In this document: positions 17,632 through 26,375 of the stretch, piece after piece
Numbering within the stretch: position 1 is the stretch's first letter
How the letters are laid out: each line of letters starts with the position of its first letter
Assembly: GCF_014779795.1 (NCBI RefSeq)
Contig: NZ_JACXZS010000002.1
Span: forward strand, 1-64,000
Reading direction: 5' to 3'
Length of the DNA: 64,000 nucleotides
Source: Microbacterium helvum
GTDB taxonomy: Bacteria; Actinomycetota; Actinomycetes; Actinomycetales; Microbacteriaceae
Program-made: the position numbers and the translations under genes
The notes under the pieces: model-generated
What the model was told of the DNA's origin: nothing
Databases searched by the model: none
The model's input: only the letters and a program-made list of their open reading frames with translations

Positions 17632-20184
17632 CTACGACGCGTACGTGACCAGCCCGAGCTCGACGGGCGACACCAGCTGCGGGTGCGACGGGCGCACGCG
17701 CACCGTGTAGCCGAAGGTGCCGGTCACGGTGAGCGGCAGCGACGCGCGGAACGCCGTCACACCGTCGACCGGGTCACCCGCGGGCGCCAGCGCGTGCACC
17801 GAGTGATCGCGGGCGAGCGCGTCGTCCTCGTTCGTGCGGCCGTACAGCAGCTCGACCGCGACGTCGTCGGGCGAGAGACCGTCCAGCCGCACGTCGGCGC
17901 GCACCTCGAGGGTGTCGCCGGCCTGCGCCTGCTGCGGGATGCCCGAGCTCTCGACGCTCGCGATCGACACGCGACCCCACGCCTCTCGCACCCGGCCGGT
18001 GAACGCCGCCACCTCGCGCGCCTGCGCGAAGCCGTCCGCGCGCAGCGCGACGTCGTGCGCCGCCGCCGGCACGTACAGGCGCTGGACGTAGTCGCGCACC
18101 ATGCGGTCGCTCGTCGCCTTGGTTCCGAGGTCGGTCATAGTGTGGCGCACCATGCCGAGCCACGCGAGCGGAATGCCGCCCTCGCGGTCATAGAACTTCG
18201 GCACCAGCTGGTGCTCGATGAGGTCGTACAGGGCCGCGGCCTCGGCGTCGTCGCGCTCCTCGTCGTTCGACGCGGTGTCGGCCGTCGGGATCGCCCAGCC
18301 GTTCTCGCCGTCGTACCACTCGTCCCACCAGCCGTCGAGGATCGACAGGTTCAGCGCGCCGTTGAGCGCCGCCTTCATGCCGCTCGTGCCGCACGCCTCC
18401 AGCGGGCGCAGCGGGTTGTTCAGCCACACGTCGCAGCCGGGGTACAGGTCCTTCGCGAGCGTGATGTCGTAGTCGGGCAGGAACACGATCCGGTTCCGCA
18501 CCTTCGGGTCGCGGCTGAACCGCACGAGCTGCTGGATCAGGATCTTGCCCGAGTCGTCGGCCGGGTGCGACTTGCCGCCGATCACGATCTGCACCGGCCG
18601 CTCGGGGTCGGTCAGCAGCCGCGTCAGCCGCTCGGGGTCGCGCAGCATGAGCGTCAGCCGCTTGTACGTCGGCACGCGGCGCGCGAACCCGATCGTGAGC
18701 ACGTCAGGGTCGAGCAGGTCGCCGACCCATGCGGGCGTGTGCCCGTTGGTGAGGGATGCCGCCACCCGCCGCCGCGCCTCGGCCACGAGCTCGCCCTTCA
18801 TCTGCTGACGGACGCCCCACAGTTCGGCGTCGCTCACGACCGCGCGGTCGTTCCAGTCGTGGGTGTCGGTGTAGGCGTCGCCCCACGCTCGCTCGCTGAC
18901 CGCCTTGAGCGCCGGGTGCACCCAGGTCGGCGCGTGCACGCCGTTGGTGATGGAGGCGATCGGCACCTCGTCCGTGTCGACCCCGGGCCACAGCATCCCG
19001 AACATGCCGCGGCTGACCTCGCCGTGCAGCAGCGAGACGCCGTTCGCGTGCTGGCCGAGGTGCAGGCCCAGCACCGCCATGTTGAAGACGCCCTGGTCGC
19101 CGCCGTCCCAGGTCTCCAGGCCGAGCGCGATGGCGCGGCCGGCGTCGAGGCCCTGGAACAGCCCACTGGTCAGGAAGTCCGCGATCAGATCGCGCGAGAA
19201 GCGGTCGATGCCGGCCGGGACCGGCGTGTGCGTCGTGAACACCGTGCCGGCGCGCACCTGGGCGAGCGCGTCGTCGAAGCTGAGGCCGTCGTGCGTGATG
19301 AGCTCCGACATGCGCTCCAGGCCCTGGAACCCGGCGTGGCCCTCGTTCGTGTGGTAGACGTCGGGCGTCGGACGCCCGGTCAGGTCGCAGAACGCCCGCA
19401 CCGCGCGCACGCCGCCGACGCCCAGCAGCAGCTCCTGCAGCAGGCGGTGCTCGCCGCCGCCGCCGTAGAGGCGATCGGTGACGCGCCGCAGCTCGTCGGA
19501 GTTCGACGGCGTCTCGGAGTCCAGCAGCAGCAGCGGCACGCGGCCGATGTCGGCCACCCACACGCGGGCGTGCAGCCGGCGGTCGCCGGGCAGGTCGAGG
19601 GCGATCTCGACCGGCGCGCCGCCGCGGTCGCGCAGCAGCGTCAGGCCCAGGCCGTACGGGTCGAGCAGCGGGTAGCTCTCGCGCTGCCAGCCGTCGTCGC
19701 CGATCGACTGGCGGAAGTACCCGGCGCGGTAGAACAGGCCGACGCCGGTCAGCGGCACGCCGAGGTCGGACGCGCTCTTGAGATGGTCGCCGGCGAGGAT
19801 GCCGAGGCCCCCGGAGTACTGCGGCAGCGAGCCGTCGACGCCGAACTCGGGGGAGAAGTACGCGATGTGCACCGGCTTGTCGCCCTCGAGACGCTGGAAC
19901 CAGCGGTCGCCCTCGAGGTACGCGGTGAGGCGCTCGTCCTCTTCGCGCACGCGGGCGACGAAGGCCTCGTCCTGGGCGAGCTGGTCGAGGCGCTCCTGCC
20001 CGAGGGTGCCCAGCATGCGGGCGGGGTTCGCTCCGATCTCGTCCCACAGTGCGGGATCCATCGAGGCGAACAAGGAGTGGGTGGCCCGGCTCCACGACCA
20101 GCGCCAGTTCGAGGCGAGACGGTCGAGGGGAGCGAGCGGGGCGGCGAGGACGGGACGGACGGTGAACGTTCGGATGGCCTTCAC
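17632..20184 (-). CDS. glgP: Alpha-glucan phosphorylase
   Basis: About 850 residues from GTG 20184 (the frame extends a little further upstream). It releases glucose 1-phosphate from glycogen or maltodextrins using pyridoxal phosphate. The N-terminal 110 residues form the DUF3417 domain of the bacterial alpha-glucan phosphorylase subgroup. The core includes AYFSPEFGVDGSLPQYSGGLG, TNEGHAGFQGLER and the cofactor region RPLEACGTSGMKAALNG, with the PLP Lys near residue 605. The C-terminal segment is beta-rich. A TAGAAT element lies 7 bases before the GTG, suggesting a leaderless mRNA. It is transcribed divergently from the next gene. Confidence 0.93.
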   Translation of the reverse strand: MKAIRTFTVRPVLAAPLAPLDRLASNWRWSWSRATHSLFASMDPALWDEIGANPARMLGTLGQERLDQLAQDEAFVARVREEDERLTAYLEGDRWFQRLEGDKPVHIAYFSPEFGVDGSLPQYSGGLGILAGDHLKSASDLGVPLTGVGLFYRAGYFRQSIGDDGWQRESYPLLDPYGLGLTLLRDRGGAPVEIALDLPGDRRLHARVWVADIGRVPLLLLDSETPSNSDELRRVTDRLYGGGGEHRLLQELLLGVGGVRAVRAFCDLTGRPTPDVYHTNEGHAGFQGLERMSELITHDGLSFDDALAQVRAGTVFTTHTPVPAGIDRFSRDLIADFLTSGLFQGLDAGRAIALGLETWDGGDQGVFNMAVLGLHLGQHANGVSLLHGEVSRGMFGMLWPGVDTDEVPIASITNGVHAPTWVHPALKAVSERAWGDAYTDTHDWNDRAVVSDAELWGVRQQMKGELVAEARRRVAASLTNGHTPAWVGDLLDPDVLTIGFARRVPTYKRLTLMLRDPERLTRLLTDPERPVQIVIGGKSHPADDSGKILIQQLVRFSRDPKVRNRIVFLPDYDITLAKDLYPGCDVWLNNPLRPLEACGTSGMKAALNGALNLSILDGWWDEWYDGENGWAIPTADTASNDEERDDAEAAALYDLIEHQLVPKFYDREGGIPLAWLGMVRHTMTDLGTKATSDRMVRDYVQRLYVPAAAHDVALRADGFAQAREVAAFTGRVREAWGRVSIASVESSGIPQQAQAGDTLEVRADVRLDGLSPDDVAVELLYGRTNEDDALARDHSVHALAPAGDPVDGVTAFRASLPLTVTGTFGYTVRVRPSHPQLVSPVELGLVTYAS

Positions 20185-20267
20185 GCTCGCGATTCTAGGG
20201 GCACAACCTGGAAGCGCTTGCACGCAAGGGCCTGCTGTCAGCGGCCACCGGGGTCTACGCTGGCGTC

Positions 20268-20495
20268 ATGGCCATCGCACGACTTCACGGCGGACCCCTC
20301 GACGGGCAGATCATCCCGCTCGACCCGACCATCGACGACTCTTACATCGTCCCCTACGGCGAGGGGCAGCTCGTCTACCGCCGCGACGGCGAGGACGCCA
20401 ACACCGGCGAGGCCGACGGCCCGACCGAGACGCGATTCGTCTACGTCGAGGCCACCGAAGACATCGACCCGAACCCGGACGGGCGGGATGACTGA
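20268..20495 (+). CDS. Small acidic protein of unknown function
   Basis: 75 residues beginning MAIARLHGGPLDGQIIPLD, with a Tyr/Val core and an acidic C-terminus (EDIDPNPDGRDD). Short proteins with this GGPLDGQ start are common in actinobacteria but have no assigned role. A TACGCT element at 20256-20261 is 6 bases before the ATG, pointing to a leaderless start. It overlaps the CYTH gene by 8 bp, so the two are likely cotranscribed. Confidence 0.75.
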   Translation: MAIARLHGGPLDGQIIPLDPTIDDSYIVPYGEGQLVYRRDGEDANTGEADGPTETRFVYVEATEDIDPNPDGRDD

Positions 20496-21105
20496 CCCCG
20501 GACCTCGTCAGACGTACGAGTTCGAGATCAAGTTCGACGTCGACGGCGACACCCCGTTCCCGGATTGGTCGCGCGTCGATGCGATCGCCGACGTGCAGCT
20601 GCTCGAAGTGCGCGATCTGGATGCGGTCTACTTCGACACACCCGACCTCGATCTGGGGCAGGCCGGTCACGCGCTGCGCCGCCGCGTCGGCGGGCCGGAT
20701 GCCGGCTGGCACATCAAGGGTCCACTCATCGGCGGCGCGCGACGCGAGCTGCAGTGGCCGCTCGACCACGATGAGACGATTCCGGATGCCGTCGTCGCTG
20801 CGGCCTCGGAGGTCGCCGATCCTGCGATGCTCGCCCCGATCGCCCGCATCCGCAACACGCGCGTCGCGTTCCAGGTTCGCGACACCGAGGATCGCGTCCT
20901 GGCGGAGTTCGTGGACGACCATGTGATCGCGACGGACCTCAGGTCAGGTGTCGAGCGGACCTGGCGGGAGTGGGAGTACGAACTCGGTCCCGTCTTCCCC
21001 CAGGACGTTGTTCGCATGGTCGATCAGGTGAAAGAGGCGGTGAGTGCGGCAGGCGGCCGCGAGGCGGCATCCGCTTCGAAACTCGCGCGGGCGCTCGGCG
21101 CCTGA
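20488..21105 (+). CDS. CYTH domain protein
   Basis: 205 residues from ATG 20488. The CYTH superfamily (class IV adenylate cyclase and thiamine triphosphatase) acts on triphosphates bound inside a beta-tunnel with metal ions. The signature Glu-x-Glu-x-Lys is present as YEFEIKFDV near the N-terminus. Further family features are YFDTPDLDL, ALRRRVGG, GWHIKGP and a late WREWEYELG. No C-terminal CHAD domain is fused. Substrate cannot be told from sequence; polyphosphate or triphosphate hydrolysis is as likely as cyclase activity. Confidence 0.88.
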   Translation: MTDPGPRQTYEFEIKFDVDGDTPFPDWSRVDAIADVQLLEVRDLDAVYFDTPDLDLGQAGHALRRRVGGPDAGWHIKGPLIGGARRELQWPLDHDETIPDAVVAAASEVADPAMLAPIARIRNTRVAFQVRDTEDRVLAEFVDDHVIATDLRSGVERTWREWEYELGPVFPQDVVRMVDQVKEAVSAAGGREAASASKLARALGA

Positions 21106-21121
21106 GTCGTCCGTCGGACGG

Positions 21122-21164
21122 GGCGTTTCGTCTTCGCTCGTTCCTCGCTCCGCTCAACGAGCAG
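21122..21164. repeat. GTTGAGCG repeat after the CYTH gene
   Basis: On the minus strand it reads CCTGCTCGTTGAGCGGAGCG and ends GAAGACGAAACGCC, matching the tandem units at 15135. It lies between the CYTH stop and a strong terminator. Confidence 0.8.
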
Positions 21165-21175
21165 GAACAGGAAGA

Positions 21176-21214
21176 CAGAACGCCCCGGACTTCGACGAAG
21201 TCCGGGGCGTTCTG
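21176..21214. terminator. Bidirectional terminator between the CYTH gene and lpd
   Basis: A perfect 17-bp stem (CAGAACGCCCCGGACTT and its complement) with a 5-nt loop between two convergent genes. Weak T/A content flanks it on both sides. This is among the strongest hairpins in the window. Confidence 0.85.
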
Positions 21215-21225
21215 CGTGGGTCTGA

Positions 21226-22626
21226 TCAGAGGTTGATCATGTGGCCGGCGAGGCCGTGGAAGGCCTCCTGCACGGCCTCCGACAGCGTCGGGTGCGTGTG
21301 GACGTTGCGCGCCGCCTCGAGGGCGGTGAGGTCCCACTTCTGCGCGAGGGTCAGCTCGGGAAGCAGCTCCGACACGTCCGGCCCGATCATGTGCGCGCCG
21401 AGGAGCTCCAGGTGCTCGCCGTCGGCGATGACCTTCACGAAGCCGATCGGCTCGCCCAGGCCGTTGGCCTTGCCGTTCGCCGAGAACGGGAACTTCGCGA
21501 CCTTGACGTCGTAGCCGGCGTCACGCGCCTGCTGCTCGGTGAGGCCGAACGACGCGACCTGCGGCGAGCAAAACGTCGCGCGCGGCATCATGCGGTAGTC
21601 GCCGAGCGTCATGGTCTCGGCCTTGCCGATGGTCTCGGCGGCGACGACACCCTGCGCCTCGGCCACGTGCGCGAGCTGCAGCTTGGCGGTCACATCGCCG
21701 ATCGCGTAGATGTGCGGCACATTGGTGCGCATGTGGTCGTCGATGTCGATGGCGCCGCGCTCGGTGAGCTTGACGCCCGTCGTCTCCAGGCCGAAGCCCT
21801 CGACGTTAGGCGCGAAGCCGATCGACATGAGCACCTTGTCGGCGTCGATCGACTGCGACTCGCCGCCCGCGTTGGGGGTGTAGGTGACGGTGACGCGGTC
21901 GCCGTGGTCGACCACGGTCTCGACCTTGGTCGAGGTGAGGATGTCGACGCCGTACTTCTTGTACTGGCGCGTGATCTCTTTCGAGACGTCGGCGTCCTCG
22001 TTCGGCAGCGCGCGGTCGAGGAACTCGATGATCGTGACCTTCACGCCGTAGTGGGTGAGGACGAACGCGAACTCCATGCCGATCGCGCCGGCGCCGACGA
22101 TGACGATCGAGGTCGGCAGCTCGCGCGTGAGGATCTGCTCCTCGTACGTCACGACGTTCTCGCTCAGCTGCACGCCCGGCAGCAGGCGCACGCGCGAGCC
22201 GGTCGAGATGATCGCGTTGTCGAAGGTGACCTCGGCGCTCGTGCCGTCGGCCTTGGCGACGGTGATCGAGTTCGGGCCGGTGAACGTGCCGCGCCCCTCG
22301 TACTCGTCGACCTTGTTCTTCTTCATCAGGAAGTGGATGCCCTTGACGTGGGTCTCGGACACCTTGCGGCTGCGGTCCCACGCCACCCCGAAGTCGAAGT
22401 GCACGTCGCCCGAGATGCCGAACAGCTCGGCCTTGTCGTGGAACGTGTGCGCGAGATCGGCGTTCTTGAGCAGAGCCTTCGAGGGGATGCAGCCGACGTT
22501 GAGGCACACACCGCCCCAGTACTTCTCTTCGATGATCGCGACCGTGAGGCCGAGCTGAGCAGCACGGACGGCCGCGACGTACCCGCCGGGCCCCGCGCCG
22601 AGGATGGCGACGTCGTAGTGAGGCAT
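21226..22626 (-). CDS. lpd: Dihydrolipoyl dehydrogenase (E3)
   Basis: 466 residues from ATG 22626. Flavoprotein that reoxidises dihydrolipoamide of the pyruvate and 2-oxoglutarate dehydrogenase complexes with NAD+. The FAD-binding GAGPGG is at residues 10-15, the redox disulfide is Cys41 and Cys46 in [13 protein letters not shown], the NAD-binding motif is [10 protein letters not shown], and the catalytic His-Glu pair is in HTHPTLSEA near the end. A TAGGCT element lies 7 bases before the ATG, inside the end of copC, so it has its own promoter and probably a leaderless mRNA. Confidence 0.96.
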   Translation of the reverse strand: MPHYDVAILGAGPGGYVAAVRAAQLGLTVAIIEEKYWGGVCLNVGCIPSKALLKNADLAHTFHDKAELFGISGDVHFDFGVAWDRSRKVSETHVKGIHFLMKKNKVDEYEGRGTFTGPNSITVAKADGTSAEVTFDNAIISTGSRVRLLPGVQLSENVVTYEEQILTRELPTSIVIVGAGAIGMEFAFVLTHYGVKVTIIEFLDRALPNEDADVSKEITRQYKKYGVDILTSTKVETVVDHGDRVTVTYTPNAGGESQSIDADKVLMSIGFAPNVEGFGLETTGVKLTERGAIDIDDHMRTNVPHIYAIGDVTAKLQLAHVAEAQGVVAAETIGKAETMTLGDYRMMPRATFCSPQVASFGLTEQQARDAGYDVKVAKFPFSANGKANGLGEPIGFVKVIADGEHLELLGAHMIGPDVSELLPELTLAQKWDLTALEAARNVHTHPTLSEAVQEAFHGLAGHMINL

Positions 22627-22636
22627 GGTCTCAAGC

Positions 22637-23332
22637 CTAGTGGTCGGCGGGGGAGTCGGAGCCGGGCCCGGGGTTCGCCGCACGGCCCTGGCCGGCGGCA
22701 TCCCGAGCATCTTCATCGCCGCGCCGCGCACGCGACATCAGCACGTACACGATCGCTCCGCCGGCCGCGGCGAGCAGGATGCCGATGACCACCCACGGCC
22801 ACACGTCGCCGAACGTCGAGTCCTCGTCGGCCGGCGGGGCGGCCGTCTCGCTCGGCGCCGCGGTCGGAGCGGGCTCGGCCGACTCGGTCGGAGTGGGGGC
22901 GGTCGTGGCGGACTCGGTGGGAGTCGGCGCCGCGCCCTCGACGGTGAACGAGAACGTGTTCGAGGTCGGGTGCCCGTCGCTCGACACGACCTTCCACGTC
23001 ACGGTGATCACGCCCGACGCCTCGCCCGCGAGGGCTTGCGTCACGGTGTTGTCCTGCACGACGGGTGCGCCGTCGGCGAGCTCGGTGCCGGCGGCATCCT
23101 TCACCTCGACGACGGTCGCGCCGTCATCGGGGGCGACCGCGTCGCTGAACGTGAGCGTCACCTGCGGCGGCAGCTCGGCGACGGTGCTGCCGGTCGCGGG
23201 GTCGGTGCCGACCAGGGCGTCGTGGGCGGCGGCGGGCGTCGCCGTCGCCAGCACCGCGACGAACGCCAGGGCGAGCGCGGCGACGAGGGCTGTGAGTCGT
23301 GCTGTGGCGGGTTTGTGAAGAGTGTGTGACAT
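22637..23332 (-). CDS. copC: CopC-domain copper-binding exported protein
   Basis: 231 residues. A signal peptide ends near [10 protein letters not shown], leaving the N-terminal His that ligates Cu(II) in CopC proteins. The CopC fold follows ([18 protein letters not shown], later [19 protein letters not shown] with another likely ligand His). A Thr/Pro/Glu-rich linker of about 45 residues leads to a C-terminal membrane helix ([21 protein letters not shown]) and a basic tail, so the domain is tethered outside the cell. There is no fused CopD. The divergent neighbour is a Cys/Met-rich copper-storage-type protein, so the two probably act in copper handling. Confidence 0.88.
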   Translation of the reverse strand: MSHTLHKPATARLTALVAALALAFVAVLATATPAAAHDALVGTDPATGSTVAELPPQVTLTFSDAVAPDDGATVVEVKDAAGTELADGAPVVQDNTVTQALAGEASGVITVTWKVVSSDGHPTSNTFSFTVEGAAPTPTESATTAPTPTESAEPAPTAAPSETAAPPADEDSTFGDVWPWVVIGILLAAAGGAIVYVLMSRARRGDEDARDAAGQGRAANPGPGSDSPADH

Positions 23333-23438
23333 CACCCGATCGAGCCTAATCCGCCCTTCGATCCGCGGCGGTCGAGGTCTAGCATGGCCGCAAGGCGGGA
23401 GATCTGCCCGCCGACCCGGCAACGGAAGGATGCGGCGG

Positions 23439-23840
23439 ATGGACGCGATGATGATGGGCGCCATGTCGAAGGACATGATGTCGATGCCCGGAATGCAGAG
23501 CATGGACATGGCCGTCATGCAGGCCTGTATGGACGCCTGCTCGGCCTGCGAGCAGGCATGCACGGTGTGCTCGACGCAGATGATGTCGTGCGCGACGGCC
23601 TGTATGAACTGCGCCGACATGTGCAACACGATGATGCGCTCGATGATGCGCATGCAGGGCATGACCCCCGCGGTCATGATGTCGATGCTCGACGCCTGCA
23701 TCGCGATGTGCGAGATGACCATGGACGAGTGCATGGAGCACGCCGACCACAGCGAGGTCTGCAAGATGTGCGCTCAGTCCTGCAAGGCGTGCATGGACGC
23801 CTGCATGGCCGTCAAGGACATGATGATGGCGATGAGCTGA
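23439..23840 (+). CDS. Met/Cys-rich four-helix copper-storage-type protein (DUF326-like)
   Basis: 133 residues, of which I count 17 Cys and 37 Met. CxxxC spacings (QACMDACSACEQACTVC, DACIAMCEM, CKMCAQSCKAC) match the DUF326 / Csp four-helix bundle, in which Cys residues line the bundle core and hold many Cu(I) ions. There is no signal peptide, so it should be cytosolic like Csp3. Start is ATG 23439, with GGAAGGA 8 bases upstream; an ATG nine bases earlier overlaps that site. The density of Met is higher than I would expect for this family. Confidence 0.85.
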   Translation: MDAMMMGAMSKDMMSMPGMQSMDMAVMQACMDACSACEQACTVCSTQMMSCATACMNCADMCNTMMRSMMRMQGMTPAVMMSMLDACIAMCEMTMDECMEHADHSEVCKMCAQSCKACMDACMAVKDMMMAMS

Positions 23841-23853
23841 GGCTCGTCGCTCC

Positions 23854-23896
23854 CCGGCCGTTGAGCGAGCGGAGCGAGACGAAACGCCGTCAGCCG
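23854..23896. repeat. GTTGAGCG repeat between convergent genes
   Basis: Reads CCGTTGAGCGAGCGGAGCGA followed by GACGAAACGCC. It lies between the copper-storage gene and the gene ending at 23890, whose stop codon is inside it. This is the third case in which the repeat supplies a stop codon. Confidence 0.8.
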
Positions 23897-24237
23897 CGCA
23901 GGACGTTGAAGCGCGCCGCGCCGACGGCGAGCACGTGGTACCGCTCGTGCAGCGCCACGGGCGTGCCCGGCGTCGCGGCGGCCGCCGCACCCGTGCCGTT
24001 CCACAGCGCGACCTCTTCGCCCGCCAGCGTGCGGACGACGACGAAGCCCGAGCGCGCGTCCGATTCGGCGACGATCGCGTCCGCCCAGTCCGAGGGCGTC
24101 GCCGAGGCGAGTCGCGCCTGGATCAGGTGCAGGGCGTGGCCCGGAGCGAACGAGGAGCAGGTGTCGCCGTGGTCGCACATGCACGCCGCACGCTCACGCA
24201 CCTCGAGGGCGGGAATGCGGCTGTACGGGCTGGACAC
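23890..24237 (-). CDS. Conserved hypothetical protein, 115 residues
   Basis: 115 residues from GTG 24237, chosen for the AAGGAG site 8 bases upstream. It has a Cys pair and His near residues 20-24 (CMCDHGDTC) and a further Cys at 27, which could bind metal. A helical segment (ALHLIQARLASATPSDWADAIV) and a beta-rich C-terminal half with a Gly/Ala stretch follow. No family was recognised. The stop lies in a GTTGAGCG repeat. Confidence 0.65.
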   Translation of the reverse strand: MSSPYSRIPALEVRERAACMCDHGDTCSSFAPGHALHLIQARLASATPSDWADAIVAESDARSGFVVVRTLAGEEVALWNGTGAAAAATPGTPVALHERYHVLAVGAARFNVLRG

Positions 24238-24452
24238 GGGAGTGCTCCTTCGTGGCGGGTGGATGCCGGTCCGCTTCGGATCGGTGCAGCCAGGCTAAGA
24301 CGGCACCCCCACCCGCGGCATCCCGCGCGAAACGGGGCGAAACATTGCGCGATCAGGTCCGGGCGATGGACGGGACATGACCGACTCGCAGAATCCGGCC
24401 TCGTCCGTGGCCGAATCGATCGGATAGGCTGAACGCCACAGAGGAGGACACC

Positions 24453-24956
24453 GTGGAGCACGACCGCCGACCCGATGAGGGCGACATCCGCCGCGCAGCC
24501 GGGGCCGACGCACACGATTCCGACCGTGCGGCCGATACGACGCAGACCTTCGGTCACGACTCCGACCTGTCGTTCGTGCCGTTCGGCAGCGAACTGGGCG
24601 AGGCCGAGCTCGACGCGATCGATGCGCTTCCCTCGGGTGCCGCGCTGCTGCTGGTCCGCTCGGGCCCCACGGCTGGTGCGCGCTACCTCCTGGACTCCGA
24701 CGTCACCACGGTCGGACGGCATCCCGAGGCGGACATCTTCTTCGACGACGTGACCGTGTCGCGCCGTCACGCCGAGATCACGCGGTCGGGCACGACGTTC
24801 GACCTCGTCGACCAGCGCTCGCTCAACGGCACGTACGTCAACGGCGAACGCGTCGACCGCGCCACGCTCAGCAACGGCGCCGAGGTGCGGATCGGGAAGT
24901 TCCGCCTCAACTTCTTCGTCTCACCGGCAGACCTCGCGCGGGCGGCGGACGCCTGA
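24453..24956 (+). CDS. garA: FHA-domain regulator of the GarA/OdhI type
   Basis: 167 residues from GTG 24453 with GAGGAGG upstream and a TAGGCT promoter element at 24425. The C-terminal half is an FHA phosphothreonine-binding domain (TTVGRHPEADIFFDDVTVSRRHAEI, then SLNGTYVNG). The N-terminal tail has an ADTTQTF segment in the position of the ETT phosphorylation site of GarA/OdhI. Those proteins, when unphosphorylated, inhibit 2-oxoglutarate dehydrogenase and are released by PknB/PknG-type kinases. The gene order with two MerR genes downstream is conserved in actinobacteria. A PASTA kinase that could act on it is encoded at 42929-44854. Confidence 0.88.
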   Translation: MEHDRRPDEGDIRRAAGADAHDSDRAADTTQTFGHDSDLSFVPFGSELGEAELDAIDALPSGAALLLVRSGPTAGARYLLDSDVTTVGRHPEADIFFDDVTVSRRHAEITRSGTTFDLVDQRSLNGTYVNGERVDRATLSNGAEVRIGKFRLNFFVSPADLARAADA

Positions 24957-25648
24957 TGCCCGCGGCTTCCGTCCGTGAAAACGCGACGTCCGCGGGTCTT
25001 CTCAGCATCGGTCAGGTTCTGGCGCGTCTGTCGCCGGAGTTCCCGGCACTCACTTCGAGCAAGCTGCGCTTCCTCGAAGTGCAGGGCATCGTCACTCCGC
25101 TGCGCACCGAGTCGGGGTACCGCAAGTTCTCGCAGGCCGATCTGGAGCGCCTGCGCCTCGCGCTGACGCTGCAGCGCGACCACTATCTGCCGCTGTCGGT
25201 CATCCGCGACTACCTCGAAGACGTCGACGCCGGTCGCGATCCGGCGACGCCCTCGTCCGTTCCGCCGCCGTCGATCGTGCCGGCTCCGCGCCGCTACCGC
25301 CGCGACGAGCTCCTGGCCGCCGCCGGCGCCGCGCCACAGCTGCTCAACGACGCCATCAGCACCGGCGTCATGACCGGCGCCGACGTCTACGGCGAGCAGC
25401 AGGTCGCGCTGCTGCGGGCCCTGGTCGCCCTCGACCGCCACGGCATCGAGCCGCGGCACGTCCGGGCCCTGCGACAGAACGCCGAACGCGACGTCGCGCT
25501 CGTCGAATCGGCTCTCGCGCCGCTGCTGCGCAGAACGGATGCCGCCTCACGCGGCCGCGCCGGCGAAGTGGCCCCCGAGCTCGCCAAGCGGCTCGACGAG
25601 GTGCGTGCGATCTTCGTGCGGACGGCCCTGGACCGCCTGCTGTCCTGA
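24956..25648 (+). CDS. ftsR: MerR-family activator FtsR
   Basis: 230 residues, starting in a TGATG overlap with garA. The MerR-type helix-turn-helix is LSIGQVLARLSPEFPALTSSKLRFLE, followed by the wing with GYRKFSQADLERL. The C-terminal half is helical with no metal ligands. The orthologue in Corynebacterium glutamicum (FtsR) activates ftsZ. The ftsZ gene in this window has a matching inverted repeat in its promoter region (61985-62005), which this protein may bind; that is an inference. Confidence 0.85.
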   Translation: MPAASVRENATSAGLLSIGQVLARLSPEFPALTSSKLRFLEVQGIVTPLRTESGYRKFSQADLERLRLALTLQRDHYLPLSVIRDYLEDVDAGRDPATPSSVPPPSIVPAPRRYRRDELLAAAGAAPQLLNDAISTGVMTGADVYGEQQVALLRALVALDRHGIEPRHVRALRQNAERDVALVESALAPLLRRTDAASRGRAGEVAPELAKRLDEVRAIFVRTALDRLLS

Positions 25649-25769
25649 GGCCGCCGGCATCCGATCCGGGTCCTTCGCGCGACACGCCGAAGCCCGAACG
25701 CCGGATGTCGTTGCCGCGGGCACGAGGCTGATCTAGCGTGGAAGTTACCGATTCGGAGGGGGGACGGGC

Positions 25770-26312
25770 ATGACCCGTGACATGGCTGACAGCGAGCCTT
25801 TCTCCGCCGAACTCCTCTTCACCGACGGGCTTCCGGCGATGGACGACGAGGTGGGCTACCGCGGCGCCGTGGCGGCGCGCGCGGCGGGCATCACCTACCG
25901 CCAGCTGGACTACTGGGCCCGCACCGAACTCGTCGTGCCGACCGTGCGCGGTGCGACCGGCTCCGGCTCGCAGCGGCTGTACGGCTTCCGCGACATCCTC
26001 GTGCTCAAGCTCGTCAAGCGCCTGCTCGACACCGGCATCTCGCTGCAGCAGATCCGCACCGCGGTCGACCAGCTGCGCGCGTCCGGCATCCGCGACCTCG
26101 CCGGCACCACGCTCATGAGCGATGGGGCCTCGGTGTACCTGTGCACCTCGAACGACGAGGTCATCGACCTCGTCAGCCGCGGTCAGGGCGTCTTCGGCAT
26201 CGCGGTGGGCAAGGTCCTGCGCGAGGTCGAGTCCGAGCTCGTCGAGTTCGAGGTCGAGAAGCCCGGCGAGCTCGATGAGCTCGCCGCCCGCCGGGCCGCC
26301 CGCACCGCCTGA
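25770..26312 (+). CDS. Second MerR-family regulator of the FtsR locus
   Basis: 180 residues from ATG 25770, with a GGAGGGGGG site upstream and a TAGCGT element near 25734. The MerR DNA-binding domain is GYRGAVAARAAGITYRQLDYWARTELVVPT with GSGSQRLYGFRDILVLKL. Next comes a helix (GISLQQIRTAVDQLR) and a C-terminal domain with SDGASVYLCTSNDEVIDLV that may sense a small ligand. It belongs to the MerR protein conserved downstream of GarA-FtsR in actinobacteria; target genes are unknown. The bifunctional nuclease gene often found between the two MerR genes in other actinobacteria is absent. Confidence 0.85.
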   Translation: MTRDMADSEPFSAELLFTDGLPAMDDEVGYRGAVAARAAGITYRQLDYWARTELVVPTVRGATGSGSQRLYGFRDILVLKLVKRLLDTGISLQQIRTAVDQLRASGIRDLAGTTLMSDGASVYLCTSNDEVIDLVSRGQGVFGIAVGKVLREVESELVEFEVEKPGELDELAARRAARTA

Positions 26313-26375
26313 CGCGGTACTCACGCGGTATCCGGGCTCTTCTGATGCCGTCGGCGGCGCCGTACGCTCCGGCAT

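Noticed and set aside
17581..21105. 1174-codon open frame on the plus strand opposite glgP
   Set aside because: Antisense shadow of glgP that runs on into the real CYTH gene. Only its last 205 codons, from ATG 20488, are a gene.
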